From Rhizopus sp. PT2906 (lineage: Eukaryota; Mucoromycota; Mucoromycetes; Mucorales; Rhizopodaceae): a stretch of DNA of 64,000 nucleotides. The stretch is from the NCBI GenBank assembly GCA_025529335.1, contig JAMYHX010000045.1:62001-126000 (forward strand). The letters are read 5' to 3'. Below are positions 33,500 to 45,009 of this stretch, piece after piece. A model generated the notes under the pieces. It was not told where the DNA came from and searched no databases. It saw nothing but the letters and a program-made list of their open reading frames with translations. Numbering within the stretch: position 1 is the stretch's first letter; every line of letters begins with the position of its first letter. Made by a program: the position numbers and the translations under genes.

Positions 33500-34024
33500 A
33501 TGTTTATTGTCAATAATATTCATGCACAGACATCATCCATTGTGAATATGTCGTCGTCTTCGTCGTCAACCCTATCAAATAGTGACCGTAATTTTATTGA
33601 ATTTACACGCTGTTTATATAAAGCAAAATCAGTCGTTCAGGAATTACAAACATTCAGTACAGCAGTTGGTCCTACCCTTAGTAATTCTTCAGGACAGTTT
33701 GAATATGAAGTAGACTTTACTAGTCGTGTAAAACAATACTTGGACGACTCATTCTGTAAATTCAACCACATGTGTAAAATACTCCTATTGGTCCTATCAA
33801 GGCTAGAGTCAGGCCAAACTGTTCGTCGAGAGAGGATTGACTCTTTTAGACAAGAATTAGTTGAAGAATGGAGAAAAGCATCGATTATCAAACAAGATTT
33901 ACTAAAACTGATTCAATGTAGTCGTACAATACCTACTGATAAAACATTTACAGATGATACACTTTACGACAGCGTCACTACTTCCTCAGAGACGACCACA
34001 CCAGAACCAGCATCAGATTCATAA
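33500..34024 (+). CDS. Unknown helical protein, 174 aa
   Basis: Single exon from ATG 33500; an alternative in-frame ATG lies 48 bp downstream (33548, before a Ser run). Predicted mainly helical: RNFIEFTRCLYKAKSVVQEL, SRVKQYLDDSFCKFNHMC, FRQELVEEWRKASIIKQDLL. The ends are Ser/Thr-rich and probably disordered. I do not recognise the family. The three-helix pattern recalls small coiled subunits of nuclear complexes, but I claim no assignment. Confidence 0.6.
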   Translation: MFIVNNIHAQTSSIVNMSSSSSSTLSNSDRNFIEFTRCLYKAKSVVQELQTFSTAVGPTLSNSSGQFEYEVDFTSRVKQYLDDSFCKFNHMCKILLLVLSRLESGQTVRRERIDSFRQELVEEWRKASIIKQDLLKLIQCSRTIPTDKTFTDDTLYDSVTTSSETTTPEPASDS

Positions 34025-34281
34025 CTGTAAACCTCTCCTTTATTTTTCATATGTGTTTTTGTATATTATACTTAATAGAATTCGCATATTATATATTGTC
34101 ATTATTATATTATTATTATTAGATATAAAAAAAAAAACAAGAGCAGGTAGTTTTATATATAAAAAAAGGGCAAAAAAGAAATGAGAGACTCTATAATATT
34201 TTTTATATATGGTATAAATAATGACTACACACACACACACAGTTATTACAATCACTGCTACGATCACTACTACGATCATTA

Positions 34282-35934
34282 TTATTGTTGGTCTGGTGAT
34301 TTACAAACAACCTTATGACCAGTCTTCCAATGCTCCCTCTGACAATCACGGGAACAGTAGGCAACTCGTTGGCATCGTCCACAACGTTTGAAACTACCTG
34401 GTTCTTCTTCCCTCTTTTCACACATCGGATTGGCACACTGTTTATGAATAGAGTTGTCTCCTTCCTTAGCCAGCTGACGAATTAACTTTTCCTTATCTGC
34501 TTCGCTCAGTTGTTCAAAGTTTTCCATGTTTTCATTCTCCAAGGCAATCCTTGCTGCCATCTTGGCTCGCAAGATGCGGACAAGGTAATTATAAGCTTGA
34601 AGATCGCCACGGACCAAGGCAAGTTCCATATAGTTTTGTGCCTTGTCCATATCATAAAGTCCATAATCCTTGGACCCAAATATTAAACCAAGCATCAACA
34701 TGGCATCTGCATCTCCGTTATTGGCTGCGTCTTCCATCAAATCAATGCCAGTCACTACATAATCCTCTGGTTCACTGCCTGGGTCGCCTGCCTCTTTGGC
34801 AAGTTCAGCATTCTTTGACATCAACAAATACATTCTGCCCACTAACAAAAGGAATAAATTAAATATTTTTTGAATAACAAAGATCACTTACGTGCATTGC
34901 ATGATGGTGAATAACCCCATTGCTTGGCTCTTTCAAAGTACTCGATGGATTTCTTTATATCTCTGAAAGCGCTTGTTTCGTTGGTGAATCCTTGATGGAT
35001 GATACCCAAATTATGTGCTGAATCAGGATATCCTTCAGAATAGGTTTAGAAATGACAAATCCAATTATGCTTATGCCATCATTTACCTTCTTCAAATGCC
35101 TTTTTATAATATTCGATTGCTTCTTGAAGATTCTTGTCACATCCAATGCCTTGTTCCAAGAAATAACCAATTTTATGACAAGCCATCTATTTTTATCCAT
35201 GAATACACACATCCTAAAACAATCGTCATCTTTTCTTACTGGGTTGGACAAATCTGCAGCCTTCTTGTACCACTGATAAGCCAGTACCTTTGGATCTTGG
35301 CCATTCAAATTCTTACCTCCTGCCAATTTTTCCTCTTGCATATAAATTGATCCAATCTGAACAGCTGCCATCGTGTATCCCTTTTCAAATGCTCGCACCA
35401 ACAGATGCTTAGCGCCTTCAAAATTGGGACTGGCCACAGGGCTCATGGATGCATGATCATCAGGACCTGATGGCTCTCGACGAATACCTCCGTACAATAA
35501 ACTGCCCATGACAAGATCATGCACTGGACTGTCATCTTCTTCTGCCAATCTCAAACCTTGTGCTGCTTTATCAATATTCATATCGGTCGTTGACAACTTT
35601 TCAACAGCTTCTCGTTGTATTTGATCAAATAGCTTGTATTCATCCGACCACCTGCTGTTGGCTCGTTCAAGCTATGGACAATGTTAGCCTCCAGTATTTT
35701 TTTGATGAGATATCGTACCTTTTTGCCAACACAGTTTCGTTTTTCATATTCACTTGCAAGTTGCTGAGCAGCAATAGGCAAGGCGGTAGGCATCTGTTTA
35801 GCAAACTCAGGATCAGTTTCATTGTACAAGGCAACCAGTAAACGAGACTGTTGTTCGGTCATTCCAAGAAAGGCTGGGACTTGGATCGGTTCACCACCAA
35901 GCATTTCATCCTGAGTACGTTCGGCTACTTGCAT
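34282..35934 (-). CDS. Sel1-repeat protein with C-terminal MYND zinc finger
   Basis: Exons (minus) 35934-35719, 35671-35240, 35186-35087, 35032-34892 and 34841-34282 give 482 aa. The centre has Sel1/TPR-like repeats, e.g. AYQWYKKAADLSNP, ACHKIGYFLEQGIGCDKNLQ and EYFERAKQWGYSPSC. The C-terminal 50 residues are a MYND finger: CANPMCEKR, FKRCGRCQRVAYCSRDCQR, HWKTGHKVVC. Sel1 repeats act as protein scaffolds and MYND fingers bind proline-rich peptides; the partner here is unknown. I took the ATG at 35934 because the upstream in-frame codons lack conservation-like character. Confidence 0.85.
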
Positions 35935-36127
35935 TGCGTTTAATAATAACAATAAAAACAAGAATTAAAAAATTATGTCTTTTTCACTGTTTTGCCTGTC
36001 AAGTGGCTTGTGCGCGCGTCTGTGTGTGCACCCCTCTCTCCTCTCTCTCTCCACATAAGAGACTATTTCCCAGAGCTGACCTATAAAGCGTTGTTATCGT
36101 TATAAAAGCAATTCTTATTTTATTCCC

Positions 36128-36164
<37 letters not shown>

Positions 36165-36504
36165 CTCTATCTGATCATGTATCTCGGTATACATTACATA
36201 TACATGTAATAAGTATTAGATACTGTGATATAGACATATAGCATATATGTCTATTGTATTCTTCCCGTACAACATATTCACATCTCATCATTTCAAGATA
36301 CCCATCTCCAATCCATATTTCAATAAAGTAGATAATAGCTATTTGCATATTTGAGAGCAAAACTCGAATTACCTCAATAGACCTTTTTATTGGTCAAGAT
36401 GAGTGTGACGTACTTTGGCTGCCACTCTGAACTATTTTTTTTCTTCTCTCACTTTTTCACTCTCTCTCTCTTAGTACATATACACACACATCTATATATT
36501 AAAA
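35935..36504. other. Divergent intergenic region (Sel1-MYND / SmD2)
   Basis: 570 bp between divergent start codons, with C/T-rich runs and a 30-bp (AT)n tract. No gene seen. Confidence 0.5.
36131..36160. repeat. (AT)15 microsatellite
   Basis: Fifteen perfect AT units in the divergent spacer. Confidence 0.95.
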
Positions 36505-37008
36505 ATGAGGTGAGTTACATCTTGTCACCTTTTACAATGGTTCATTTATATACTTTATATAGCGCACTTGTCACTAAACCCAAGTCTGAGATGACAGAAG
36601 AAGAACTTCGTCAACAAGAAGAACTCGAATTCAACACGGGTCCTCTTTCAGTCCTGCAACAATCTGTCAAGAACAACAATCAAATCTTGATTAGTTGTCG
36701 TAATAATCATAAATTGTTGGCTCGTGTGAAGGCATTTGATCGTCACTGTAACATGGTTCTTGAAAATGTCAAGGAGGTAATAAACAACAAAAATCAATAG
36801 TAATTACAATGCTAAATCGCGTGTAATAGATGTGGACTGAAACTCCTCGTACCGGAAAGGGATCCAAAGCAAAGCCTGTGAACAAGGATCGCTTTGTTAG
36901 CAAGATGTTCCTTCGTGGCGATACTGTCGTGTTAGGTATGAGAAAAGGATAAAGGCATATGATGGGCTTACTCACTATCTACCTGTAGTTCTCAGAAACA
37001 CTGTATAA
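36505..37008 (+). CDS. Spliceosomal core protein SmD2
   Basis: Exons 36505-36509, 36563-36776, 36830-36935 and 36989-37008 give 114 aa. The first coding exon holds just ATGAG; the frame continues as MSALVTKPKSEMTEEELRQQ. The Sm1 motif is NNHKLLARVKAFDRHCNMVL and the Sm2 motif is SKMFLRGDTVVLVLRNTV at the very end, both as in SmD2. SmD2 is part of the heptamer that assembles on the Sm site of U1, U2, U4 and U5 snRNAs. It is encoded in the same window as a U1 gene, which is probably chance. Confidence 0.95.
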
Positions 37009-37124
37009 AAAAAATATCAGAAAGAATAAAGCATACACTATCTATCACTCATACAACACACACATACATACATACGTACACAGATGATTCTCTTCTTTTC
37101 TTTTTCTCTCTCTTTCTCTATCTT

Positions 37125-38750
37125 TTATTGAACACACCACACACGTTCAGGATAAGATTTGATAAAGACAATATTGGATTGATTATCCCTCTTCACGATC
37201 ACATCTTCCGGCCATGTTGATATCGGTCTACTTAGTTTGCCTAGCCGAAATAGTCTCAGCAGAGGTAGATTACGTAGCAATACAGCCTGCAGTTCGGTCT
37301 TTTCGATCCATTTTCCGCCATCAGAGATTGTCAAACATGTCATCTTTTTCAGACTCGATCCTATTGATCTAATGCTGTTAACTGGCAGATAGACAGAGTA
37401 AAGGTAGAGCTCCTTGAGATTGACAAGTAGCGGGATCCCTAGAGAATAGTTGTCATCGTCTTTATCCCCCTGTGGTGTCTTCAGTCTTAGTTCGAATATC
37501 TCTAGGGACGATCCAGCCACAGACCGACAAAATTGATGCAAGGTCGTTGCGCGAAAGGCGGGGAAGCACAGTCTGAGTTCGACCAGATGCTGACACTGGA
37601 ATAATCTCGGAAAGGCCTCGTCTACCAAACGTAAACTGTGTTCAATCGTGGCGTAATTGGCGGCGGGTAATACTGATGTCTTGATGGGATGCTTATTCGT
37701 TCTTTGTTGAGGTAGTTCCATTTGTTGCTGTTGTTGCTGTTGTCCTGGGAGTTGCCGACGAGCAGCAAATGGTTTGAGATATATGTTCATCTTGGGTGAT
37801 AGATCGAGTCTTTCGAGAATATCAACATTCAGCTGCTCGATCACGGCCGTCAATGAGCCCATACGCATACGAGTAAGTCGAAAATCCTTGAGATTCTTCA
37901 TACAAGCAATTGCATTGCTGATAGCCGTGATCTGGCTTTGATCGTCACAGGATAGGTGAAGACATTCAAGATTTCTTGCATGCTGTCCGAGACTGAGGAT
38001 GGTCAGGTAGGTCAAGTCAATATTGAGCATCTTCAAACTAATTAATTGACTGCCAACGACCCGTAAGAGAGTCTGAAGGGCTGGTTGGCTAACGATGCAA
38101 GATGATATGTCTAAATATCGAATATGGCGGAACTGTTCAAACGGCTTACATAGCCAACGAGGAGGTGTCAGCTCCTGGTATTGCATTGATAGTGACTGAA
38201 GGTGATGCAATGGATAAAGCATATCTAATATCAGAATAAACGGAATCTTTAGTTGTTGCACAAGTCTTTTGGAAAGGTCCATGGTCATGGAAGATAGATC
38301 ATGAGAAGGTCGCACTTGAAATACGTGATCACGAAGCTGTTCGAATGCCCTTGGCTGCTCCTGATCGTATTCCGTCTCGTTTGATAGACGATACCCGTTG
38401 ATGTTTAGTTCTGTCAAGCTCGTAAAGGTCTTGGATAGTGCCTGTAACATGGTTTCCGATAGACCTTTACAGCCACTAATATCTAAAACAGAAACAACGC
38501 TTGAAGTAGAGTCATTGCCGGAAGGGAAGGGAGCCAAAGAAATACCGCAATTCTTGAAGAATGTCAAGAGCGCTGTATTATGTATAGACGGGAAGGGTGA
38601 GAGGTCAAGTCGTGACCAGCAGGTAGGATGCGAGGAAAGTAAAATGTTGAAATGTGTACATGTTTGTAAAAGTTGACATTTATCCTGAATGCTGGGTATA
38701 TCGTAAACTATACGCAATAAAATTTCAGCAGGCAAGTCTAAAAGGTTCAT
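37125..38750 (-). CDS. F-box/leucine-rich-repeat protein, 541 aa
   Basis: Single exon. Residues 1-45 are an F-box (LLDLPAEILLRIVYDIPSIQ, CTHFNILLSSHPTCWSRL). Irregular LRRs follow (VLDISGCKGLSETMLQALSK, HLQSLSMQYQELTPP, HIRYLDISSCIVSQPALQTL, LECLHLSCDDQ, LKELYLYSVYLPVNSI). A poly-Gln run interrupts the middle at 37719-37744. The F-box should recruit Skp1 to an SCF ubiquitin ligase and the LRRs bind a substrate, which is unknown. Mucoralean genomes carry many such genes. Confidence 0.85.
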   Translation of the reverse strand: MNLLDLPAEILLRIVYDIPSIQDKCQLLQTCTHFNILLSSHPTCWSRLDLSPFPSIHNTALLTFFKNCGISLAPFPSGNDSTSSVVSVLDISGCKGLSETMLQALSKTFTSLTELNINGYRLSNETEYDQEQPRAFEQLRDHVFQVRPSHDLSSMTMDLSKRLVQQLKIPFILILDMLYPLHHLQSLSMQYQELTPPRWLCKPFEQFRHIRYLDISSCIVSQPALQTLLRVVGSQLISLKMLNIDLTYLTILSLGQHARNLECLHLSCDDQSQITAISNAIACMKNLKDFRLTRMRMGSLTAVIEQLNVDILERLDLSPKMNIYLKPFAARRQLPGQQQQQQQMELPQQRTNKHPIKTSVLPAANYATIEHSLRLVDEAFPRLFQCQHLVELRLCFPAFRATTLHQFCRSVAGSSLEIFELRLKTPQGDKDDDNYSLGIPLLVNLKELYLYSVYLPVNSIRSIGSSLKKMTCLTISDGGKWIEKTELQAVLLRNLPLLRLFRLGKLSRPISTWPEDVIVKRDNQSNIVFIKSYPERVWCVQ

Positions 38751-40607
38751 TCAAGGCAAGATAAAGATAAAAACAATAAACAAAATTATGCAACAGAAAC
38801 AAAAGAATGACGTACGGGTCTCAATTGGTCACCTTTTTTGAGTCACATTTTAGAATATTGTTCTTCACTAAATAACCCTCAATATAACCCTGACAATGTG
38901 TGTCATATAATTTCTATTGCACTTTATGCAGAAATTATTCGCACACTGATAGAAAAAATAAATGATAATTTCAGACAACAAATCTTTGGGCTAGCTGGAG
39001 AATGGCTGACCTTATTATTTGGTCCAAAGAAGAAAATAAAAGATTATTAAGTCTCTAACAGCTTTTTCATTTTGTTATAAAGTGCTGACCACATCCATCT
39101 TCTTTTTTCTCATAAATATCAAGTTCATTTAATGTATTATTACACGTTATCAAGTTGGAAGTTATTCCTGAATGATGCAATTAATAGACTATATTTACCA
39201 GCTTTGAAGAATTTTAAACCTTTGCTTGTTATTTTTCAAGATGTATAGTATAACTAGTCCTGAGAAATAGCGGCATTGTGTGATGTGGCTCTTGTTTGCG
39301 TCGTCGAACAACATCAATTGTCTGAAATTAACCAGAATTCCTTTTAAAACAGTTCCAAAAGATATCATTCAATCAGCAATAGTATCATGACAATTGACCA
39401 TAGTGTCTCTTTAAATAATCAAATCTTGGAGAAAAGTCATTCAAAAGAAGAAGCGCGGACACACAAAAATTTTTATAGAAAGAAACATTCATGTTTAAAA
39501 TTAAAAACATAGGTCGATAGTGTGTCTGTATTAGCTGGATCATCACAAAAAGATTAGTAGTAGATTTGTCATGATGTAATAATATAGATTGATATTCTTG
39601 TTGGAATAACAAGTAATTCATACGATATCAAGCTCTATTCTTTGTAATTGATTCTACAACAGATTCTAGAGCATGCGTCGGTTAAACTATCTTTTTTAAA
39701 ATCTATTTTTATTCCATTTTTCTGCAAAAACACACTTATCTTCCGACTGATACGCTTAAAAGGGAACCATCAAGATAAACAACTTGAAATGCATATATAT
39801 CATTTTCCTTTTCCTTTTTGTCTAATGATGCCTTTATAAAACAAAAAAAAAGCATAAAATATTGAAAAGCAATAAAGAGTAATATTCCCTTACAGATTTC
39901 TTTAGACTTCCACGCATCGGTCATTATAAACACGTAAAGATTTTTTTTGCGCGTTTAATCATTTTTATTGGCCGAGTTTTGGATCGCCCAGACCTGGGCT
40001 CTTGGTTGCCCCCCTTCTTCTGCACTTGAAAAAGATGGCGTGTCGCCGATAACTGTTAAAGAAGATCCAGATTTTCAACAGTCTCTTTTTTTTTTTTTTA
40101 GAAAAAAAGGAAGAAAAAATAAAGCAAAAGGAGAGCCCTGATTCTCCAATGAACCAAGGTCTCCATATTGTTATATAAAACCAGAGATAAAAGTGCTACC
40201 GTAATTACAACAATAATATAAAAAATAATGAGTAATTTAGACAAGAAGAACAAGGATAAGGGGTTTTTTTTAGAAATGACGAAAGAGTCTAAAAGTTTAT
40301 GTAACATAAGATTGCAGCTGTACCTTGACAATCTTTTCGTTGAGGTTAAATTTGATCAGAAGATTGGTCGAATTCAAGAGCAATAATTGATCTGCGAAAC
40401 CAGGCAAATCATTGATATTTATTTTAATCAGGGACACCAATGAGTTACCATGACGGACCCACAGTGTTATAAAAAGTATAATAGGCCTTTTCTTTCTTTC
40501 TCTCTTTTCTTCTTCTTTACACATCACTTTCCTTTCTTTTTTTATAACTTTTTGCTGCAGGTTCAGCCTCATCCCTATCCAATCCTTTGAAAAAGAAACA
40601 TAACGAA
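38751..40607. other. Intergenic region
   Basis: About 1.85 kb. A 70-codon frame at 38838-39050 has no ATG and no family match. Homopolymer T/A runs near 40090 and 40270. Promoter of the GH17 gene presumably lies at the right end. No RNA gene recognised. Confidence 0.5.
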
Positions 40608-41468
40608 ATGCAGTTGATATTTATTCTTGCCGTTGCTCTTATTGCTCAATTAGCTGGCCTTGTTCAAGCTCTTCCTGTCGAACGTCGCTCTGGATCCATC
40701 AAGGGTGTGACCTACACCGCTCGTAACTCGGATGGCTCTTGTCAATCTGCCTCTCAAATTGCAAATTCCGTCAAGTTGATGAAATCAAACGGCATCATGC
40801 ACATCCGTACCTACTCTCAAGAATGCAATCAACTTTCAGCCATCTTGAGTGCTATCAATGCCCAAGGTGGTGGCATGACAGTACTGGCAGCTGTTTGGAT
40901 CGATGGTACGAGCAATGATGATCAGGAAATAGCCACTTTAAAATCAGTCTTGGCAAAGAACATCGGTAATCAGTACATCCGTGGTATCTTGGTAGGCAAT
41001 GAAGTCCTTTTCAAAAACGTCATGCCTGAAGCTACTTTGATCAGCAAAGTCAACCAAGTCAAGGCCTTTGCCAAAGATCATTCTGTCGGAACTGCGGAAA
41101 TTCCTGGTGGGTTTTCTAGCAAGCTGGTCTCTGCTTGTGATATGGTCTCTGCCAATGTTTATCCGTTCTTTGCCCAAGTAGACATCAGCAGCGCTATGAG
41201 CAACCTCAACTTACAGTACAATAACGTCAAAGCTGTGGCTGGTTCCAAAGAAGTATTGATTACTGAAACTGGGTGGCCTAGCAGTGGATCTCCTCTTGGT
41301 AGTGCCGTTCCAAGTCAAGCAAATGCTCAAAAGTATGTTACAGGCCTCATGCAATCTTCTCTTCCTTATTATTATTTTGAATGGCAAGATTCTGATTGGA
41401 AACAAGCTGGCACCGAGGCAAGTTTTGGTTTGCTCAATAGCTCTGGAAAGATGAAGTATGCTTTGTAA
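40608..41468 (+). CDS. Secreted GH17 beta-1,3-glucanase/glucanosyltransferase (Bgl2-like)
   Basis: Single exon, 286 aa. Residues 1-21 are a signal peptide (LIFILAVALIAQLAGLVQA), perhaps followed by a dibasic site (PVERR). The mature part begins GVTYTARNSDGSCQSASQI, the GH17 strand. The acid/base Glu is in GILVGNEVLF and the nucleophile Glu in LITETGWPSSG. Both are present and the length fits the family. These enzymes remodel wall beta-1,3-glucan. The ATG at 40608 is preferred because it starts the signal peptide directly. Confidence 0.92.
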   Translation: MQLIFILAVALIAQLAGLVQALPVERRSGSIKGVTYTARNSDGSCQSASQIANSVKLMKSNGIMHIRTYSQECNQLSAILSAINAQGGGMTVLAAVWIDGTSNDDQEIATLKSVLAKNIGNQYIRGILVGNEVLFKNVMPEATLISKVNQVKAFAKDHSVGTAEIPGGFSSKLVSACDMVSANVYPFFAQVDISSAMSNLNLQYNNVKAVAGSKEVLITETGWPSSGSPLGSAVPSQANAQKYVTGLMQSSLPYYYFEWQDSDWKQAGTEASFGLLNSSGKMKYAL

Positions 41469-42084
41469 ATCGATCTTGAATCACATAGATACACTTAGAG
41501 TAAATAAAATCGATCTGAAGCCATTAAATATCTTCTTTTTTTTTTGCGTCATGTGTTTACAATAACTGATCTATATTTGTCAAATACAAGCACAATGCGA
41601 TTCAAATTATTTCTAATGTCTGTTGTCTTTAAAAGATATGTTAATTGGCAACAGTTTTTTTTTAAAGTTTATTGTGCACAATGAAGAAGCAAAAATGGTA
41701 ATGGCCCATTTGTATCCCAATTGCATAGAAACAACTGTTTGAATAAGAAAAAAAAAATTGCTTTCTTTTCATTTGAATAGTAAAGTGACACATTCGTTGA
41801 AAAGTCAAGCTTTAAAAACATAAATCAGGATAAGTGTAATTACAAATATAAAAGCTGAATATACACGCTTAATGAGAAAACTGTACAATCGAAGCCCTAT
41901 AAATAAATCGAAATTTTCATTGTACTACTATTGTGCACCCTTTTACTGTTGATTTTCACTTTGTGTTGCTGGAAAAGAATCTCTTTACTCCACATCTGGA
42001 ACACAGAGAAAAATAAAATCAGCTCTTTCTCTCTCTTTATTTCATCACTACTTTCTTTCTTTCCTTTTCCCCCTTTTTTTCATC
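41469..42084. other. Intergenic spacer
   Basis: 616 bp, AT-rich with a C/T-rich leader at 42020-42080. No gene recognised. Confidence 0.6.
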
Positions 42085-42573
42085 ATGATCCCTTGTACTT
42101 TCCTTTTACTACTTTTTATCTCGCTTGTGCATGCACAGCTCGGTGGCAAGATCCTTTCTCCCGCTCAAAACGATACAGTTCAAGTTGGCAAAAATACAGA
42201 CATCGTATTTGAATACAACAACGTGGGCCTTGGGGACTACACTATCGATATTCAGATCTGGCAAGATGCTGCATTTGAACAGCTTATTAGTAACATCACG
42301 GCCAATCATCCTATCAAATCTGGAAATTCTTCTGGCGTTCACGTTGATTTTGTATACAATGATACCTTTAGCTGGAAAGTGCCTCATGGATTAAACGAAA
42401 CGTTCTATTTGACTGTTACCGAACATGTTGTCAAAAAGCCAACTAATCAGACACTCAGTCTACGATCTCTTTCAGTGATGCTTCATACAAGTTCAGCCAA
42501 CGCTTGGAATCTTTGTTCATTTGCTTTTACAGTCACCGTATCCTTATTAACACTCTCCTACTTGTCTATTTAA
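42085..42573 (+). CDS. Small secreted GPI-anchor-type protein, Kre9/Knh1-like fold
   Basis: Single exon, 162 aa. Residues 1-17 are a signal peptide (PCTFLLLLFISLVHA). The body KILSPAQNDTVQVGKNTDIV resembles the Ser/Thr-rich GPI-anchored protein domain of fungi (Kre9/Knh1-type Ig-like strand). There are about six N-glycosylation sequons (NDT, NIT, NSS, NDT, NET, NQT). The tail after SSANAW is a hydrophobic stretch that ends the protein (FAFTVTVSLLTLSYLSI), a GPI attachment signal. Cell-surface location is inferred; function unknown. Confidence 0.8.
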   Translation: MIPCTFLLLLFISLVHAQLGGKILSPAQNDTVQVGKNTDIVFEYNNVGLGDYTIDIQIWQDAAFEQLISNITANHPIKSGNSSGVHVDFVYNDTFSWKVPHGLNETFYLTVTEHVVKKPTNQTLSLRSLSVMLHTSSANAWNLCSFAFTVTVSLLTLSYLSI

Positions 42574-42708
42574 TGGGATCAAAGAAAGAGCGCTTACTGT
42601 TTAGTTTTTCACTTGTTCAATAAACCTTAATAATACTCTTTTTTAATACAAATTAAAGATAAACTTAAGGGGAATAGGCGAAAATAGATACACTTTTTCT
42701 TTTTTATA

Positions 42709-44204
42709 TTATTTCCCAAATGTTATTCCAAGCTTATGATATTCATCCACTTTTTCTTGACTCAAGTTCAATAAGCCGGTTAACACTTCATTTGTATGTG
42801 CACCCAAGTCTGGTCCTGGCCATTCAGTTGATCCTGGTGTTGCTTCTAGTATAGGTGACATACCAGGTATCTGATATGAGTTTAGTAAATATATCCCTGC
42901 TCATAAATATCTATGTATATGTTTGTACCTTTAATTCCCAGCCACGTCCTTCATCTTCAGTGCCAATTTTGACTGTTTCTATCATTCCTCTTGCGTTAAT
43001 ATGCTCATCCTCTACTATATCTTTTGCGTCATATATTTTTCCAACTGGAACGGAGGCTTCTTCCAATGTCTTTATAATTTCATCTGCTGTATGCTTTGAT
43101 GTCCATTCGGCTGCATTGAATGCATAAGAAACCGTCTTTATTGAATTATGTGTGCAAACTTACCAATCGCTCCATCAATCACTGCTTGTTCTCTCACTCT
43201 ATCAGAATTAACCTTGAATTTTTCACCAGTCTAGCAATGTTTATAAGATGAATGATATATGGCACTTTTTTTTCTTTCTTTCTTACTAAATCACTTCTTC
43301 CTATGGCATTCATCAGACGAACATAGATACTATCTCCATTTCCACCAATGATGACATGTTTTCCATCTTTACAAGGATACGTATTAGTAGGAACTATTCC
43401 AGTCACAGTCGTGCCTGAAGGTTGTCGAATCTAATTGAACAAAAAAAAGTCAAGACAATGTTTACCCTCGCCCTTTTCTTTCTTTGTCTAACCTGTTGAA
43501 AGCGATCGTATTCAGGGATGACGCCCTCCATCATATTCAACACGCTTTCATAAATGGATACATCTACCACCTGTCCTGTTCTTGACTGATTCTTTACTTT
43601 GTTTCTAGCAATCAAGCCCAAGAGAACGCCCAGAGCGGCATGCATACCCGCTAAAGAGTCTCCAAGACTTATGTTGGGTCGCACAGGTGGTTGACCTGGA
43701 TGCCCATTAACGTATCTAAAGCCTCCTACGCCCTCACATACTGATGCAAACCCTGGTTTCTTGGAGTATGGTCCTGTCTGTCCGTATCCAGAGATACGAG
43801 TATAGATCAAGGATGGATTCTCAGGGTAAATATGATCTTTTTTGGATGATGAGCAAACAATCTATAACCACTTTTTCTTGCCGTACCTGGTCCTAATCCC
43901 CATTTCTCCATTGTGCCCGGTTTGAAGTTTTCGATTAAAACATCAGACTGTAAAGCGAGCTGTTTGACAAGACTTGAAAAAATAAGACTTAGTCACTAGG
44001 TATAGTTTATCTCACATGATCCATACCTGCGTCCTTCTTCCGATCTTAAATCAATGCAAACCGATTTTTTGTTTCTTGCAAGTGACCGAAACCATGGACT
44101 CTGTCCGTCCTTGTCGAGCCCACGCCATTTACGAAGAGGGTCTCCTGTATTTGGTGGTTCAATTTTGATCTATAGACGAACCTATTAATTTTTTTGTTTT
44201 CTTC

Positions 44205-44259
<55 letters not shown>

Positions 44260-44673
44260 TAAATTACTTCTTACCACATCTAGAAATATAAAGTCGTATC
44301 AAATATGAGGTTAAGGACAGTATTTAAACTCTTGATCACATTCTGCTTTACCTGCGCCATAATATCTATTATGAAATTTTAGTCATTTTTACTTTTTTTT
44401 CTCTCTCTTTTTATTTACCCGAGAATAGATCCACAAAAGGGACCGGCAATAAGCTATGTAAAGATTTAATCATTGACCCCTTTCTTTTTCCCTGAGTGTA
44501 TATAAAGCTACCTGTCCAAGCTCAAGAACGCGTATACCCTCAAGCGGCTTTACCATAGTGCTGTTGTATCTTTTTATAGTGCTTATATGTCTAGGCTCCA
44601 GTTGAAAAGAATATCTGAGACGCTTGGGTAGAGTACCATGTTGAATCGATAATTTTTGTCGCAAGTTATTCAT
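42709..44673 (-). CDS. Class III CoA-transferase (CaiB/BaiF; SUGCT-like), mitochondrial
   Basis: Exons (minus) 44673-44512, 44453-44419, 44365-44352, 44279-44275, 44169-44027, 43972-43887, 43836-43493, 43430-43287, 43230-43164, 43110-42929 and 42870-42709 give 447 aa. The N-terminus is a basic presequence (MNNLRQKLSIQHGTLPKRLR). Family motifs: LEGIRVLELGQLIAGPFCGS, GYYGADVIKIEPPNTGDPLR, SLARNKKSVCIDLRS, LIENFKPGTMEKWGLGP, ISGYGQTGPY, GDSLAGMHAALGVLLGL (with the catalytic-type Asp) and VPVGKIYDAKDIVEDEH. The reaction is CoA exchange between acyl-CoA and a dicarboxylate such as glutarate (SUGCT), inferred. Exons of 14 and 5 nt are required to join the conserved residues YYGADVIKIE. Confidence 0.9.
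44209..44258. repeat. Poly(T) tract of 50 nt inside an intron
   Basis: Fifty uninterrupted T on the plus strand, so A50 in the transcript of the CoA-transferase gene, within the intron after its 5-nt exon. Length is liable to sequencing error. Confidence 0.9.
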
Positions 44674-45009
44674 ATAAAAGAAAAGAATATTGAAATGGTA
44701 AAAGACAGAGAGACAAGCTAAATAATGCGTATATGAACACTGTCCAATCAGAATATCAGCTCATCAGTGTCACAATGTATACAAGAAATCTTGGGTCTCA
44801 GTGTAAAGGTATATATGTTAACATGAACACATGGTTCTTGTGTACAAAGGAGGACATCTGTTTATGAATCAATCAGGCAATTAAAGACAATAATATAGAA
44901 AGAACAAAGGAGAATCTCAAGTTTAAAGATATGGTTAAACTTGTGTCTGGCAGTTCATTTTACACTATTTATTTTGACAATATATAAACATTTTAAATAT
45001 GTACACACT
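44674..45009. other. Spacer between CoA-transferase start and Scc2 stop
   Basis: 336 bp, AT-rich. Nothing recognised. Confidence 0.6.

Noticed and set aside
36131..36160. AT repeat considered as a possible origin or cruciform element
   Set aside because: A simple dinucleotide microsatellite; nothing else supports an origin.
38838..39050. 70-codon plus-strand frame before the GH17 gene
   Set aside because: No ATG, a stop directly upstream, no splice-consistent extension and no family match.
40098..40572. Two overlapping minus-strand frames
   Set aside because: Lys/Glu/Leu-rich translation of A/T homopolymers; no start context or homology.
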